From Pseudomonas morbosilactucae (lineage in GTDB: Bacteria; Pseudomonadota; Gammaproteobacteria; Pseudomonadales; Pseudomonadaceae), in contig NZ_JALQCW010000022.1 of the NCBI RefSeq assembly GCF_023241715.1, forward strand, positions 1-64,000: DNA of 64,000 nt, in the 5' to 3' direction. Made by a program: the position numbers and the translations under genes. The notes beneath the pieces are model-generated. The model did no database searches and was not told where the DNA came from. It saw nothing but the letters and a program-made list of their open reading frames with translations. Of the stretch, positions 9,008-17,398 are shown in pieces (position 1 is the first letter of the stretch; the number at the start of each line of letters is the position of its first letter).

Positions 9008-9091
9008 TTTGGGGTAGGGGCCTCGGCTGTTGGCAGCGGCGGCAAAGTCCGCCACTGCGCGCTACCCCGCAGGCCATGCGCCTGACGCAAA

Positions 9092-9114
9092 TGCCGCTTC
9101 GACCCGAAGCGGCA
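9092..9114 (-). terminator. Probable fabI terminator
   Basis: Perfect 9-bp inverted repeat TGCCGCTTC/GAAGCGGCA with a GACCC loop, 12 bases beyond the fabI stop on its strand and followed there by a short U-rich stretch. It also lies 3' of puuR and could block both transcripts. Confidence 0.55.
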
Positions 9115-9126
9115 GGACCCACCAGA

Positions 9127-9921
9127 TCAATCGTCCAGGTTGCCCATGGCCGTGGTGTTGAACCCGCCATCCACGTACATGATTTCCCCGCTGATGCCCG
9201 ATGCCAGGTCCGAGCACAGGAAGGCGCCGGCGTTGCCGACTTCTTCGATGGTCACATTGCGGCGCAGGGGTGTTTGCGCCTCGTTGGCGGCGAGCATTTT
9301 GCGAAAGTTCTTGATCCCCGAAGCGGCGAGGGTACGGATCGGGCCGGCCGATACGGCGTTGACCCGCGTGCCTTCCGGGCCAAGGCTGCCGGCCAGGTGA
9401 CGCACGCCTGCTTCCAGGCTGGCCTTGGCCATGCCCATCACGTTGTAGTTCGGCATGGTCCGCTCGGCGCCCAGGTAGGACAGGGTCAACAGGCTGCCAT
9501 TGCGCCCCTTCATCATTGGCCGCCCGGCTTTGGCCAGGGCGATGAAGCTGTAGGCGCTGATGTCGTGGGCAATGCGGAAGCCGTCGCGGGTGGTGGCTTC
9601 GGTGAAGTCGCCGTCCAGTTGGTCGCCCGGCGCAAAGCCCACCGAATGCACGATGCAGTCCAGTGCGTCCCATTGTTGGCCAAGCTTGTCAAAGACCTGG
9701 GCGATGTCCTCGTCGCTGGCCACATCACAGGGGAAGCACAGCCCAGGGTTCGAGCCCCACTCAGTGGCGAACTCCTCCACGCGGCTGCGGAGCTTTTCGT
9801 TCTGATAGGTGAAGGCCAGCTCGGCGCCCTCGCGATGCATCGCCGCGGCAATGCCCGACGCGATGGACAACTTGCTGGCGACACCGACGATCAGAACGCG
9901 TTTGCCCGTTAGAAAACCCAT
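9127..9921 (-). CDS. fabI: Enoyl-[acyl-carrier-protein] reductase (NADH) FabI
   Basis: Final reductive step of each fatty acid elongation cycle, in the cytoplasm; 264 residues, typical for FabI. Atypical SDR co-factor loop [13 protein letters not shown] (13-25) and the FabI catalytic set Tyr149, Tyr159 and Lys166 in [19 protein letters not shown] are present. The ending with an acidic tail is also usual. AAGGAG lies 8 bases before the ATG. It stands alone, converging with puuR, and is not functionally tied to the polyamine cluster. Confidence 0.97.
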   Translation of the reverse strand: MGFLTGKRVLIVGVASKLSIASGIAAAMHREGAELAFTYQNEKLRSRVEEFATEWGSNPGLCFPCDVASDEDIAQVFDKLGQQWDALDCIVHSVGFAPGDQLDGDFTEATTRDGFRIAHDISAYSFIALAKAGRPMMKGRNGSLLTLSYLGAERTMPNYNVMGMAKASLEAGVRHLAGSLGPEGTRVNAVSAGPIRTLAASGIKNFRKMLAANEAQTPLRRNVTIEEVGNAGAFLCSDLASGISGEIMYVDGGFNTTAMGNLDD

Positions 9922-10250
9922 GTGTTGCTCCTTGAAGTTTCGCTTTTCACTGCTGCTGCCAGGTGCTTTCAGCAGGCCTTGAGCAACGGCACATTATCGG
10001 AAGCATGAGGACGTCATGCCTCGGTTCGGCTGCTGGGCATCATGCGCAGGCGAGCCGGTTCCAGCACTCTGCGCCCATGACAAACTAGGGTATGGGAGGC
10101 ACGCAGCAAGGGCCTGGAATCCCATAGCAGGAATATGGCGGACGAAATATGCGCTGAGTTACATGGCCTGCGGTCGCTGATTTTTACCAAGAAGAGCGGC
10201 GGCCTGTGGCGAGTGGTACCTTTTGCAGCGTCTCCTCCAGAGTCCGACGC
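9922..10250. other. Intergenic region upstream of fabI
   Basis: 329 bases between the divergent fabI and the next membrane protein gene; promoters for both should lie here. The only clear structure is an inverted repeat TATGGGA (10091-10097)/TCCCATA (10120-10126) with a 22-base spacer. No credible open frame is present. Confidence 0.4.
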
Positions 10251-10889
10251 ATGATGCGCCACCCCTCGACGCCACCGGTCACCCGCGCTGCCACTGCGGC
10301 CGACACCCCCGCAACCCCGCCTGTGCATCCGCCCCTTTGGCATCATCAACCCAGTGAGCTGTTCAGCTCGGGAGGCAGCTCCCTGGGCACCGTCGCCTTC
10401 TACTTTGTGTTGCTGGTTACCTTGCCGGTCTACGCTCTGGTGCTGTTGGCGATCACCTTGTTCGAAGCCGCCAAAGGGCTACCGTTGACCTACGCAGAAA
10501 CCCTCACCGACCCCTTGCTGCTGGGCCCCTTGTTTGGCACCGCGTGCCTGGCCGCCTGCATCTTCTGGTGGTTGGGTTCCGAGCCCTGGGTGCACGATTT
10601 CAGCTTCGACGAAACCCAGCAACGCCTCACCTACAGCGAAACCCGCCCGGCGCGAAAACCCAGGCAAGTGCAGGTAGCGTTCAGCGATATCTACTCCATC
10701 ACGCCTTACCAGATGAGGGAGTACGAAAAGTTTGGCCACTACCAAGTGACCTATAAAGGACCCAAAGGCAAAACCATCCAGCGCCGCTTGGGCACCCATA
10801 TTCCGTTGGTGGAAATGGAGGCTCATTCAGCGTGGTTGCGGGGGATGATCGGCAAGCGGATGAGTGAACTGATCAGCTTGGAGTTGTAA
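10251..10889 (+). CDS. Hypothetical two-segment membrane protein
   Basis: 212 residues, not assigned to a family. A Pro/Thr/Ala-rich N-terminal tail (about 40 residues) precedes a long hydrophobic segment (about 45-75) and a second one (about 90-115). The C-terminal half is soluble, with a PH-like beta-rich look (WVHDFSFDETQQRLTYSE, then FSDIYSIT), as in small membrane proteins that carry a cytosolic beta domain. The start is uncertain: ATG 10251 or 10254; an upstream ATG at 10206 is less likely. No operon partner. Confidence 0.6.
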   Translation: MMRHPSTPPVTRAATAADTPATPPVHPPLWHHQPSELFSSGGSSLGTVAFYFVLLVTLPVYALVLLAITLFEAAKGLPLTYAETLTDPLLLGPLFGTACLAACIFWWLGSEPWVHDFSFDETQQRLTYSETRPARKPRQVQVAFSDIYSITPYQMREYEKFGHYQVTYKGPKGKTIQRRLGTHIPLVEMEAHSAWLRGMIGKRMSELISLEL

Positions 10890-10912
10890 GGGCGGGGCGG
10901 GCTCATTAAGGC

Positions 10913-11143
10913 GTTCAGGTTCGCCAGCCTGCTGGAAATTGAAGGTCATCCCGTGACCGTCCGAGCCGAGGCCAGGCCACAAAAGACCTGCTTTGCACGC
11001 TGCTACCTGAGCGATATGACGTTGATCGTTGGTATTACGACCTCTACTCACCGCTGGTTCTGGCTATTTATGAAGAAGACAAAGCCCAGGCCAGCACGCT
11101 ATTGCAGCCGTACTGTGACGTCTGGTACCCGGCGTTTGAGTAA
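10913..11143 (+). pseudogene. Decayed gene fragment, possibly of an immunity-type protein
   Basis: The stretch 10985-11143 translates well in one frame, with a WYYDLYSPLVLAIYEEDKAQ segment and an ending WYPAFE before TAA, but that frame has a stop at 10940 and no start codon. The neighbouring frame upstream also reads protein-like (FRFASLLEIEG). This looks like a frameshifted remnant. The pattern of a hydrophobic run, acidic turn, LL, and WY resembles the C-terminal domain of PoNi-type immunity proteins, but the match is by eye and weak. The intact 74-residue gene that follows is also of orphan-immunity type. Confidence 0.35.
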
Positions 11144-11332
11144 GCGCCCCGGCACGACACCCACCTGCTGCGAGAGATTTTCAGCCGAGCCACTCGAAAC
11201 ATGCAGCGCCTTTGGAGTAGGGCATTGGGCTGGACTGCCCCCAGCAGCGGCAAACTTCAGTAGTGATAGACTTCGCCCCCATCAAAGGGCTAGAAAAAGC
11301 ACTTTGCCTGGAGCGAGCATGAGTCAATAAAG

Positions 11333-11557
11333 ATGAAGTACGAACTGTGGCTTGATCCTGATGACGGCCAAACATTTTGTCTAAGCGGGCCTCAAGGTGA
11401 TAGTGCTCGTGGACTTCTTCACGCCGAAGCCAAGCGTGTTTGGGAAGTTGAAGCGGGAAGCCACTTTGAGGCGATGACGAAGTACTACTCCTATATGGAG
11501 TGGGGCGAATACAAGACCGATTTTTTCGATCAGGATCAAATTCCCTCACCGCAATAG
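11333..11557 (+). CDS. Small hypothetical protein
   Basis: 74 residues, acidic and aromatic-rich (LWLDPDD at the start, YYSYMEWGEY near residue 51), soluble, no signal peptide. It ends with a proline-rich tail. I recognise it only as a conserved Pseudomonas hypothetical, often met near toxin/immunity remnants. It follows the decayed fragment 10913-11143, and the 190 bases between them hold no other gene. Its base composition is more AT-rich than the neighbours, which suggests acquisition. Confidence 0.6.
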   Translation: MKYELWLDPDDGQTFCLSGPQGDSARGLLHAEAKRVWEVEAGSHFEAMTKYYSYMEWGEYKTDFFDQDQIPSPQ

Positions 11558-11693
11558 AGCAAGACTTACCTAGCCTTCAAGTGAGCATAAATTCTAGCTT
11601 TCAGTTCAGTTTCACTGATCGTCCGTCTCCGGCCAAAAGTGCTCGCTCACTGTTCAAGAAACCTGGGGCGGTTCAGGCAGCGGCTTTTTTGAG

Positions 11694-12176
11694 TCAGGTC
11701 TGCACCTGCCAGAACATGGTCTGGACCAGGATGTGCGGATGGCTTTCCAGGGGCTCCCACTCATCGATGAAGGAGAAGCCCTGCTTCAGATAGAAGTGCG
11801 CGGCTCTTGTATTGTCGGGAGAGACGTCCAGAAAAACCCGATCATGGCCTTTCTCGATCGCCCGGCGTTTCACTGCATCGACCAGCCGACTCGCTACGCC
11901 AGAGCCACGTGCCGAGGGCTCGATCCACATCCCGATCAAGTTGTAGCGATGGGTGCCACTGACTGCGGCGCCGATCATGCCTACGGGTGTGTGGTCCTTG
12001 AAGGCCAGCCAGAATTCTGTTCGGGTTGACGAGGCTCGTTCTTTCCACTGTTCGTCACTGTAGTTCGCGGCGGTTGAGTAACTCACGCCAAAGGCTGTCG
12101 GTGTGTCCAAAAGCGCGGCGAGGCGCACGCGCTTTAAATGCATCCAGTCCGTGGTTTGCGTCAGTCGAATGTCCAT
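11694..12176 (-). CDS. GNAT family N-acetyltransferase
   Basis: Cytoplasmic acetyl-CoA-dependent transferase of unknown substrate, 160 residues. The acetyl-CoA loop is visible as ARGSGVASRLV (about 93-103, R/Q-x-x-G-x-G/A pattern), followed by NTRAAHFYLKQGF, the usual motif B region of GNAT proteins. The long open frame starts at 12353, but ATG 12176 has AAGGA just upstream and gives the normal length. It stands next to the P-loop kinase gene on the same strand with a 41-base gap. Confidence 0.85.
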   Translation of the reverse strand: MDIRLTQTTDWMHLKRVRLAALLDTPTAFGVSYSTAANYSDEQWKERASSTRTEFWLAFKDHTPVGMIGAAVSGTHRYNLIGMWIEPSARGSGVASRLVDAVKRRAIEKGHDRVFLDVSPDNTRAAHFYLKQGFSFIDEWEPLESHPHILVQTMFWQVQT

Positions 12177-12217
12177 GTCCTTCCTTAAAATCGGCGAAAC
12201 GCCAGAATAGCCCAGGC

Positions 12218-12739
12218 TCAAGCTCGGGCGGGCAAACCGTCCAGAAACTCGGAAACCTCGCGAGTGCTGCGCAGTTGGATCACCGGGATCTGCGGGGCGA
12301 TGGCCTGGCGCACGGCCTCGATGCCGGGGCGGTTTACCCGGTCGAAATGCCACACGAAGCTGAGAAATTTCAAGAACGCCTTATTCAATTTCTCGGTACA
12401 GCCCGCAGGCAGATCCGCCCGTGGTCGATTCAGCGCGCTGCGGAGCATGACTCGGCGCAAGCAAGTGGCTCGGTGGGTGTCGAGCCAGATGACCAGGTCG
12501 GCACGGGGCAGTCGCAGGTCAAAGGTGCGGCGGGAATAGTTGCCTTCACTGATCCAGGTGTCCCCGGAGACGGCTTGCTCGACGCGTGTGCGGAACACCT
12601 GGTTATCCGCTTCCACCCAGTCGGGCTCCCAGAACAGTGTATCCAGGTGGACCACCGGCAGATTCAGGCGGCGGCCGAGTTCACGGGGCAGGGTCGATTT
12701 GCCACTTCCCGCGTTGCCCAGAATAACGATGCGCTGCAT
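12218..12739 (-). CDS. P-loop nucleotide kinase-like protein (adenylate-kinase/topology-modulation type)
   Basis: 173 residues with an N-terminal Walker A ILGNAGSGKST at about 5-15, then HLDTLFWEPDW, a pattern of small adenylate-kinase-like ATPases annotated as DNA topology modulation (FlaR-type) proteins. A WISEGNYSRRTFD segment and an arginine-rich lid (LRRVMLRSALNRPR) follow. The substrate is unknown. ATG 12739 is supported by AGGGA at 8 bases. The gene is divergent from trmK. Confidence 0.8.
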   Translation of the reverse strand: MQRIVILGNAGSGKSTLPRELGRRLNLPVVHLDTLFWEPDWVEADNQVFRTRVEQAVSGDTWISEGNYSRRTFDLRLPRADLVIWLDTHRATCLRRVMLRSALNRPRADLPAGCTEKLNKAFLKFLSFVWHFDRVNRPGIEAVRQAIAPQIPVIQLRSTREVSEFLDGLPARA

Positions 12740-12949
12740 CAGCAAATCCCTGCTGTAAAAAACGCGCCAGTCTATCAAGAGCGCAGGTATCTGGCCTCGG
12801 TGACGTGGCCCGTCATAGGTTTTCAGAGGGGCGGTCAGGGTTTGAGCCTGGCCCTTGTCGCATAAATTTGAAATGTACGGCGATGCTCGACAGAATCGCG
12901 CCCCAATCTGGCCAAAGGTGCCGGGTGTTCGTGGTGAAAGGGGCGGCAG

Positions 12950-13645
12950 TTGAACCAACAGACATTGTCCATGCGCCTGGAGCGTGTGGCGGCGCACGTG
13001 CCAGCGGGTGCGCGCCTGGCCGATATCGGCTCGGACCACGCCTACCTGCCGGTGGCGTTGATGCGCCGTGGCGTCATTGTGGCGGCGGTGGCCGGCGAGG
13101 TGGCCTTGACCCCGTTCTACTCGGCGGAGCGTACCGTGCGTGAGAACGGTCTGGAGCAGCGCATCGCTGTGCGCCAGGCCAACGGCCTGGCGGCGATCGA
13201 GGCCGAAGACAGGATCACTGCGATCAGCCTCTGCGGCATGGGCGGCGAAACCATTCGCGACATCCTCGACAGCGGCAAAACGTACCTGAGCGGGCAGGAG
13301 CGGCTGATCCTGCAGCCCAATGGCGGCGAGCAGCCTCTGCGCCAATGGCTGATGGACAACGGCTATCGCATCCTCGCGGAAGAAGTGCTGCGGGAAAACC
13401 GCTTCGACTACGAAATCATCGTTGCCGAACGCTCCGGGCCGGTGACCTACAGCGCCGAGGAACTGTACTTTGGCCCACAGCAGATGCAGGCACGCAGCCC
13501 GGCGTTCCTGCTGAAGTGGCAACGCTTGTTGCGCCTGAAGCAGCAGACCCTGAGCAACTTCGCCAAGGCGCGGCAGGCCGTACCCGAGGCGACGGTGCAA
13601 GAAACTGTCCGGCAGGTTCGGTGGATCAGCGAGTTGCTGTCCTAG
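12950..13645 (+). CDS. trmK: tRNA (adenine(22)-N(1))-methyltransferase TrmK family
   Basis: SAM-dependent methyltransferase expected to modify A22 of tRNA, 231 residues. The SAM-binding glycine-rich loop LADIGSDHAYLP lies at about 23-34 and ISLCGMGGETI at about 90-100; the latter is a signature of the TrmK/YqfN (COG2384) family. The C-terminal half is helical with a coiled-coil look (LLRLKQQTLSNFAKARQ), as in TrmK. A TTG start at 12950 is used because AAGGGG sits 7 bases before it; the next start would be ATG 12971 with no Shine-Dalgarno. Confidence 0.85.
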   Translation: MNQQTLSMRLERVAAHVPAGARLADIGSDHAYLPVALMRRGVIVAAVAGEVALTPFYSAERTVRENGLEQRIAVRQANGLAAIEAEDRITAISLCGMGGETIRDILDSGKTYLSGQERLILQPNGGEQPLRQWLMDNGYRILAEEVLRENRFDYEIIVAERSGPVTYSAEELYFGPQQMQARSPAFLLKWQRLLRLKQQTLSNFAKARQAVPEATVQETVRQVRWISELLS

Positions 13646-13652
13646 CGCCGCT

Positions 13653-13697
13653 CTCTGACTGTCGAATTCGCAGCAAAGCGTTTTCGCGCAGTCAGAG
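13653..13697 (+). terminator. Possible trmK terminator
   Basis: Perfect 9-bp inverted repeat CTCTGACTG/CAGTCAGAG with a 27-base loop, starting 7 bases after the trmK stop. The long loop and missing U-run make it uncertain. Confidence 0.3.
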
Positions 13698-13715
13698 GCG
13701 CACGCGCAGGGCTAC

Positions 13716-14135
13716 TTATGCATGGGCATCAACGCCGATCTGCGCTTGCAGCCAGTCCTGATAGACCGCTGTGCTGTCGGTCGACAGGCCGCCATTTTTG
13801 GCGGTGATGGTCTTGCCGTCCAGGCGTCCGATTTCGACCAGGTACTGCAGGCCCTGGAGCACATGGCTGGCGGCGTCCTTGCTCAGTGACGACACGTCGG
13901 GCAGCTCGACGGTGTTGTTTTTGTCGTCGATGGTCGCCCAGGTGGGATTGGCTCTATAGGTGGCGATCATCGTTGCGTTGGAGCGTTCCGACTCAAGAAA
14001 GGTAGCGTCCAGTTTGGCCTGGAGTTCCGGTGTCGCGTTGGCGACCTGAATCCTCATGGACTTCAGGGTGCCATTCTCCAAGGATCTGATGAGCGCGTTA
14101 TAGCCCGGCATTTTGGATGAGGTGCTTCCTATCAT
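13716..14135 (-). CDS. Hypothetical protein
   Basis: 139 residues, soluble, no family recognised. It has a regular alpha-helical look with the segments LSKDAASHVLQGLQYLVEIG (about 84-103) and TAVYQDWLQAQIGV near the C-terminus; there is no signal peptide or cysteine motif. ATG 14135 has AAGGAG 8 bases upstream, a near-ideal site, so the gene is real. It is divergent from the LysR gene at 14334, with a strong hairpin between them. Confidence 0.75.
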   Translation of the reverse strand: MIGSTSSKMPGYNALIRSLENGTLKSMRIQVANATPELQAKLDATFLESERSNATMIATYRANPTWATIDDKNNTVELPDVSSLSKDAASHVLQGLQYLVEIGRLDGKTITAKNGGLSTDSTAVYQDWLQAQIGVDAHA

Positions 14136-14237
14136 GTTGCGACTCCTTGGTGGTTTGCCGAGAAACAGAGCAAAACTCAGGCCAGTGGCTGCAAACCTTG
14201 CCCTGCTAGGCTTTGACGCTGGCGACAGGGGCAGGTC

Positions 14238-14277
14238 GGTGGCACGGGCTTGCCGAGGCTGGCAAGCCGTTGCCACC
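14238..14277. repeat. Long REP-like hairpin
   Basis: GGTGGCA and GGCTTGCC pair with GGCAAGCC and TGCCACC around a GAGGCT loop, 15 base pairs with one 2x2 internal loop. The GGGCTTGCC core resembles Pseudomonas REP elements. It is single rather than paired and lies between two divergent genes. Confidence 0.5.
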
Positions 14278-14333
14278 GCTGGCCCGGCGCCGTGGTAACG
14301 TCGCGCTCTCTGTCTGCCTTGCTGTGTCTCTCA

Positions 14334-15179
14334 ATGAAAATGCCCGACATCGACGCTATCCAGGCCTTCGTCCTGGTTGCCGAACTCAAGAGCTTCACCC
14401 GCGCCGCCGACGCCCTGGGCGGTACCCAGGCAGCCATCAGCCTGAAGATCAAGCGGCTGGAGGAAGGCCTGGGCCGCAAGCTGTTGGAGCGCACGCCTCG
14501 GCGGGTGATCCTGTCCGCCCAGGGCCAGGTGTTCCTGGCCAGCGCCCGGCGCCTGCTGGACAACTACCAGGAAGCGATCAACTGCTTCGGCCAACAGAAA
14601 CGCACCTTGCGGGTGGGCGTCAGCCATCACATTGTCGGTGTCGACCTGAGCCAATGGCTGCGGCGCCTGGCCAACACTGACCCGGATGTGGTGGTTGCCT
14701 TCAGCCTTGGCACTTCCCGAGACATGCTCGACGGCTACGAACAGGGCCGGCTCGACGTGGCCCTGATCCTGCGCCATGACAATCGCCGCCAGGACGGCGA
14801 GGTGATCGGCACTGAACGCTTTGACTGGATGGCGGCCGAGGATTTCCGACTGTCACCCGGCGCACCGTTGCCCCTGGCTATTCAGCCCGATCCCTGTGGC
14901 ATGCGCAGCATGGTGATGAGCGCCCTGGACGCCGAGGACCGGCTGTGGGAAGAGGCCTTTGTCGGCAGCGGCATCCTCGCCATTGGCGCCGCGGTGGTGG
15001 CTGGCATTGGCATCGGCGCCATGGTCGGCCGCATGGCACCTGAAGGCTGTGTGAGTGTGCAGCAACGCTTCGATCTGCCGCTGCTGCCCAGTCGCGACGT
15101 GGTGCTTTACAGCGGCCAGCGCGACGCCCAGGCCCAGGCGTTGATCCGGGCCTTGAGCGACGGTATTGCAGGTTCCTGA
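14334..15179 (+). CDS. LysR family transcriptional regulator
   Basis: 281 residues. The N-terminal winged helix-turn-helix reads IDAIQAFVLVAELKSFTRAA, then GGTQAAISLKIKRLE (recognition helix about 29-43), with the LysR hallmark LLERTPRRVILSAQGQ. The C-terminal effector domain is complete but slightly short, with an unusual alanine/glycine-rich stretch (GIGIGAMVGRM). ATG 14334 aligns the protein with the family; the open frame extends further upstream. The target is not evident, as the divergent gene at 13716 is an unknown. Confidence 0.88.
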   Translation: MKMPDIDAIQAFVLVAELKSFTRAADALGGTQAAISLKIKRLEEGLGRKLLERTPRRVILSAQGQVFLASARRLLDNYQEAINCFGQQKRTLRVGVSHHIVGVDLSQWLRRLANTDPDVVVAFSLGTSRDMLDGYEQGRLDVALILRHDNRRQDGEVIGTERFDWMAAEDFRLSPGAPLPLAIQPDPCGMRSMVMSALDAEDRLWEEAFVGSGILAIGAAVVAGIGIGAMVGRMAPEGCVSVQQRFDLPLLPSRDVVLYSGQRDAQAQALIRALSDGIAGS

Positions 15180-15305
15180 TCAGTGCAGCAGGCGCCCGAT
15201 CCAACTGCCCAGCAGGGTCAGGCTGACGATCAGCAGGCTGGCAACGCCGAAGGCGGCGAGCTGGATCAACAAGGCGGTAAGCGGCGGTATCCGGAGCGGT
15301 TCCAT
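15180..15305 (-). CDS. Small single-pass membrane protein, 41 residues
   Basis: A short frame from ATG 15305 with AGGAAG 8 bases upstream. After MEPLRIPP it forms one uninterrupted hydrophobic helix of about 27 residues and ends in GRLLH. It has no homologue I can name. The good ribosome binding site and clean transmembrane profile make it a credible small membrane protein. Its stop directly abuts the LysR stop on the other strand. Confidence 0.55.
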   Translation of the reverse strand: MEPLRIPPLTALLIQLAAFGVASLLIVSLTLLGSWIGRLLH

Positions 15306-15508
15306 GGGGGCTTCCTTTGGCAGTGATGGCCGCCAAAGTATGGGCAGGGCCCGGGGCATGAAACAGGCGCTGCGGGCTATTTCAGTGATAAGCACAACGG
15401 CGGGTTAGTGCGGCCATTGCCAGGCTAAATGGATGGGCACACGGCCCCTTGGTCACCCTGAAGTTCCGTTATCCTGTGCACCGATCAATCAGCTTCGAGG
15501 GGCAGGAA

Positions 15509-15796
15509 ATGGACCGCGTGCCAGTGGTAGACATCGATCTGAGTAGCGTGACCACCGCGGGTGAACTCCATGGCCGTTTGCGCGACGTCCTGGGTTTTCC
15601 CGATTGGTACGGCTGTAATTGGGACGCGTTCTGGGACGCGATCACCGGGCTGGTGGACTTGCCCGAGCAGTTGCGGATTACCGGTTGGCCGGTGTTGTCC
15701 CAGCGCCTGCCGGAGGATGCTCGGCTGATGAAAAAATGCCTGGCCGAAATGAACACCCAATACCCGGAGATGGCCACGCAGGTGCTGTTCGACTGA
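15509..15796 (+). CDS. Barstar family (barnase inhibitor-like) protein
   Basis: 95 residues with the barstar fold signature: VVDIDLSSVTTAGELHGRLRD..., then GFPDWYGCNWDAFWDAITG at about 40-58, which holds the conserved WYGxNWDAFWD region that inserts in the ribonuclease active site in barstars. The family binds and neutralises barnase-type RNases. No barnase, Rhs or CdiA gene is adjacent, so it is an orphan. The start at ATG 15509 has AGGGG and AGGA close upstream. Codon use resembles its neighbours. Confidence 0.88.
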   Translation: MDRVPVVDIDLSSVTTAGELHGRLRDVLGFPDWYGCNWDAFWDAITGLVDLPEQLRITGWPVLSQRLPEDARLMKKCLAEMNTQYPEMATQVLFD

Positions 15797-15898
15797 GCAG
15801 GGCTCGACAGGTGCCCTCGGAACGCCGGGGGGCCAGCAAGGTCCATGTTGTGGCGCTTGGATTCAAGGGCCAGCAGAGCGCCAACCATGGAGAAGCCG

Positions 15899-16765
15899 AT
15901 GAACATCAAAGACAGCCCGGAGGACTACCAGGACCTCAAGCGTGCGGTGCGGTTGCTGGAAGCTCCGTCCCTGGCGGCGCGCCTTTCCGGCTTGCTCGGT
16001 TCGCCCATCGAAAGCGCGGTCAAGGCCTTGCCGGCGGTGGTGGCGAAAAAGATCAATGGTGCGGTGGTGGCCGCGCTGCACAGCTCCGCCGACGCCGCCT
16101 TGTGGAGCCTGGCCAACAGCCCGAAGAAACAAGCCTCCCCCTTGCTGCACAAACTCTATGCCGCCACGTCGGGAGCGGTGGGTGGGGCGTTCGGCTTTAC
16201 CGCGCTGTTTGTCGAACTGCCGGTGTCCACCACCATCATGATGCGCTCGGTGGCGGATGTGGCCCGCAGTGAAGGCTTTGATCTGGACGACCTGGCCACC
16301 AAGCAGGCCTGCATCGAAGTGTTTGCCATGGGCGGCAACAGCAGCGCGGATGACGCGACCGAGACCGGTTATTACATCACCCGCAGCTTTACCACCCAGG
16401 CCATGCAGCAACTGTCCAAGGAGCTGGCGGCCATCGCCGCCAAGCAGGGCGCCGGCGCTGTCAGCCGCTTATCGCCGGGGCAGGTGGGCACCTGGCTGGC
16501 GGTGCTGATCGAGAAAGTCGCGACGCGTTATGGCGTGACCATTTCCAGCAAATTCGCGGCCCAGGCGGTGCCTGTGATCGGCGCCTTTACCGGTGCCACG
16601 ATCAATGCGCTGTTCACCGATTTCTATCAGGACATGGCCCGTGGGCACTTCACCGTGAAGCGCCTGGAGGAACAGTACGGCTATGAACAGATCAAGAGCG
16701 AGTACGCCGAGATCATCGGCAAGCCACTGAGTACACAAGGGCCGGGCAGCCATCCACATGAGTGA
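15899..16765 (+). CDS. EcsC family protein
   Basis: 288 residues, matching the EcsC family of peripheral or membrane-associated proteins of unknown biochemical role. Features are the alternating small-residue/hydrophobic stretch GAVGGAFGFTALFVELPVST (about 95-114) and the TTIMMRSVADVARSEGFDLDD region. ATG 15899 is chosen because GGAG lies 6 bases upstream; an in-frame ATG at 15887 is possible. It overlaps the following acetyltransferase gene by 8 bases, so the two are co-transcribed. Confidence 0.85.
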   Translation: MNIKDSPEDYQDLKRAVRLLEAPSLAARLSGLLGSPIESAVKALPAVVAKKINGAVVAALHSSADAALWSLANSPKKQASPLLHKLYAATSGAVGGAFGFTALFVELPVSTTIMMRSVADVARSEGFDLDDLATKQACIEVFAMGGNSSADDATETGYYITRSFTTQAMQQLSKELAAIAAKQGAGAVSRLSPGQVGTWLAVLIEKVATRYGVTISSKFAAQAVPVIGAFTGATINALFTDFYQDMARGHFTVKRLEEQYGYEQIKSEYAEIIGKPLSTQGPGSHPHE

Positions 16766-17309
16766 TTTTCCGCTTCTCCAGACCCCGCGCCTGATTCTCA
16801 GGGAGCTGGGCCCGGCTGACCTTCCGGCGCTGTTCGCCATTCACAGCGACGCCCAGGCCATGCAGTGGTTCGGCACCGATCCCATGACCGAATACCGGCA
16901 GGCCGAGCAACTGCTGGCCCAATTCGCCAGTTGGCGGGCCTTGCCCAACCCGGGCGTTCGCTGGGGCATCGAGCGCCCGTCCGTACCGGGCCTGTTGGGC
17001 ACCTGCGGCCTGTTCAAATGGAACCGCCCGTGGCGCAGTTGCGCCATCGGCTTCGAACTGGCGCGTGAAGCGCAAGGGCAGGGGCTGATGACGGAGGCAC
17101 TGGAGGCCATCCTCGGCTGGGGTTTTGCCCACATGGGCTTGAATCGGATCGAAGCCCAAGTGCATCCGCAGAACCTGGCGTCCCTCAAGTTGCTGGAGCG
17201 GGCAGGTTTTGTCCGCGAAGGGGTTTCACGTCAGGCGGGGTATTGGCTGGGGGCCCACCATGATCTGGTGCAGTGCTCGTTGTTGAGGGCGGAGGCGCTC
17301 GTCGATTAG
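16758..17309 (+). CDS. RimJ/RimL-type GNAT N-acetyltransferase
   Basis: 183 residues, a complete GNAT domain of the ribosomal-protein-serine-acetyltransferase type: TPRLILRELGPADLPAL at the N-terminus, the acetyl-CoA loop REAQGQGLMTEAL (about 109-121) and the NLASLKLLERAGF motif near 139-151. The substrate is unknown. Its ATG lies inside the 3' end of the EcsC gene, indicating translational coupling. Confidence 0.88.
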   Translation: MSDFPLLQTPRLILRELGPADLPALFAIHSDAQAMQWFGTDPMTEYRQAEQLLAQFASWRALPNPGVRWGIERPSVPGLLGTCGLFKWNRPWRSCAIGFELAREAQGQGLMTEALEAILGWGFAHMGLNRIEAQVHPQNLASLKLLERAGFVREGVSRQAGYWLGAHHDLVQCSLLRAEALVD

Positions 17310-17398
17310 CGACAAGTCCAGCCTTTGGGGGTGGTTGTTCTTCAAGGGCAATTCAAATCATCAACGCCCCACACTGTGCCAAGCCAAGGTTTAACCCA

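Noticed and set aside
10953..11330. Open frame from GTG 10953 on the plus strand
   Set aside because: Composition and rare-looking Arg/Thr/Cys runs suggest a shadow; the better coding signal is in another frame (10985-11143).
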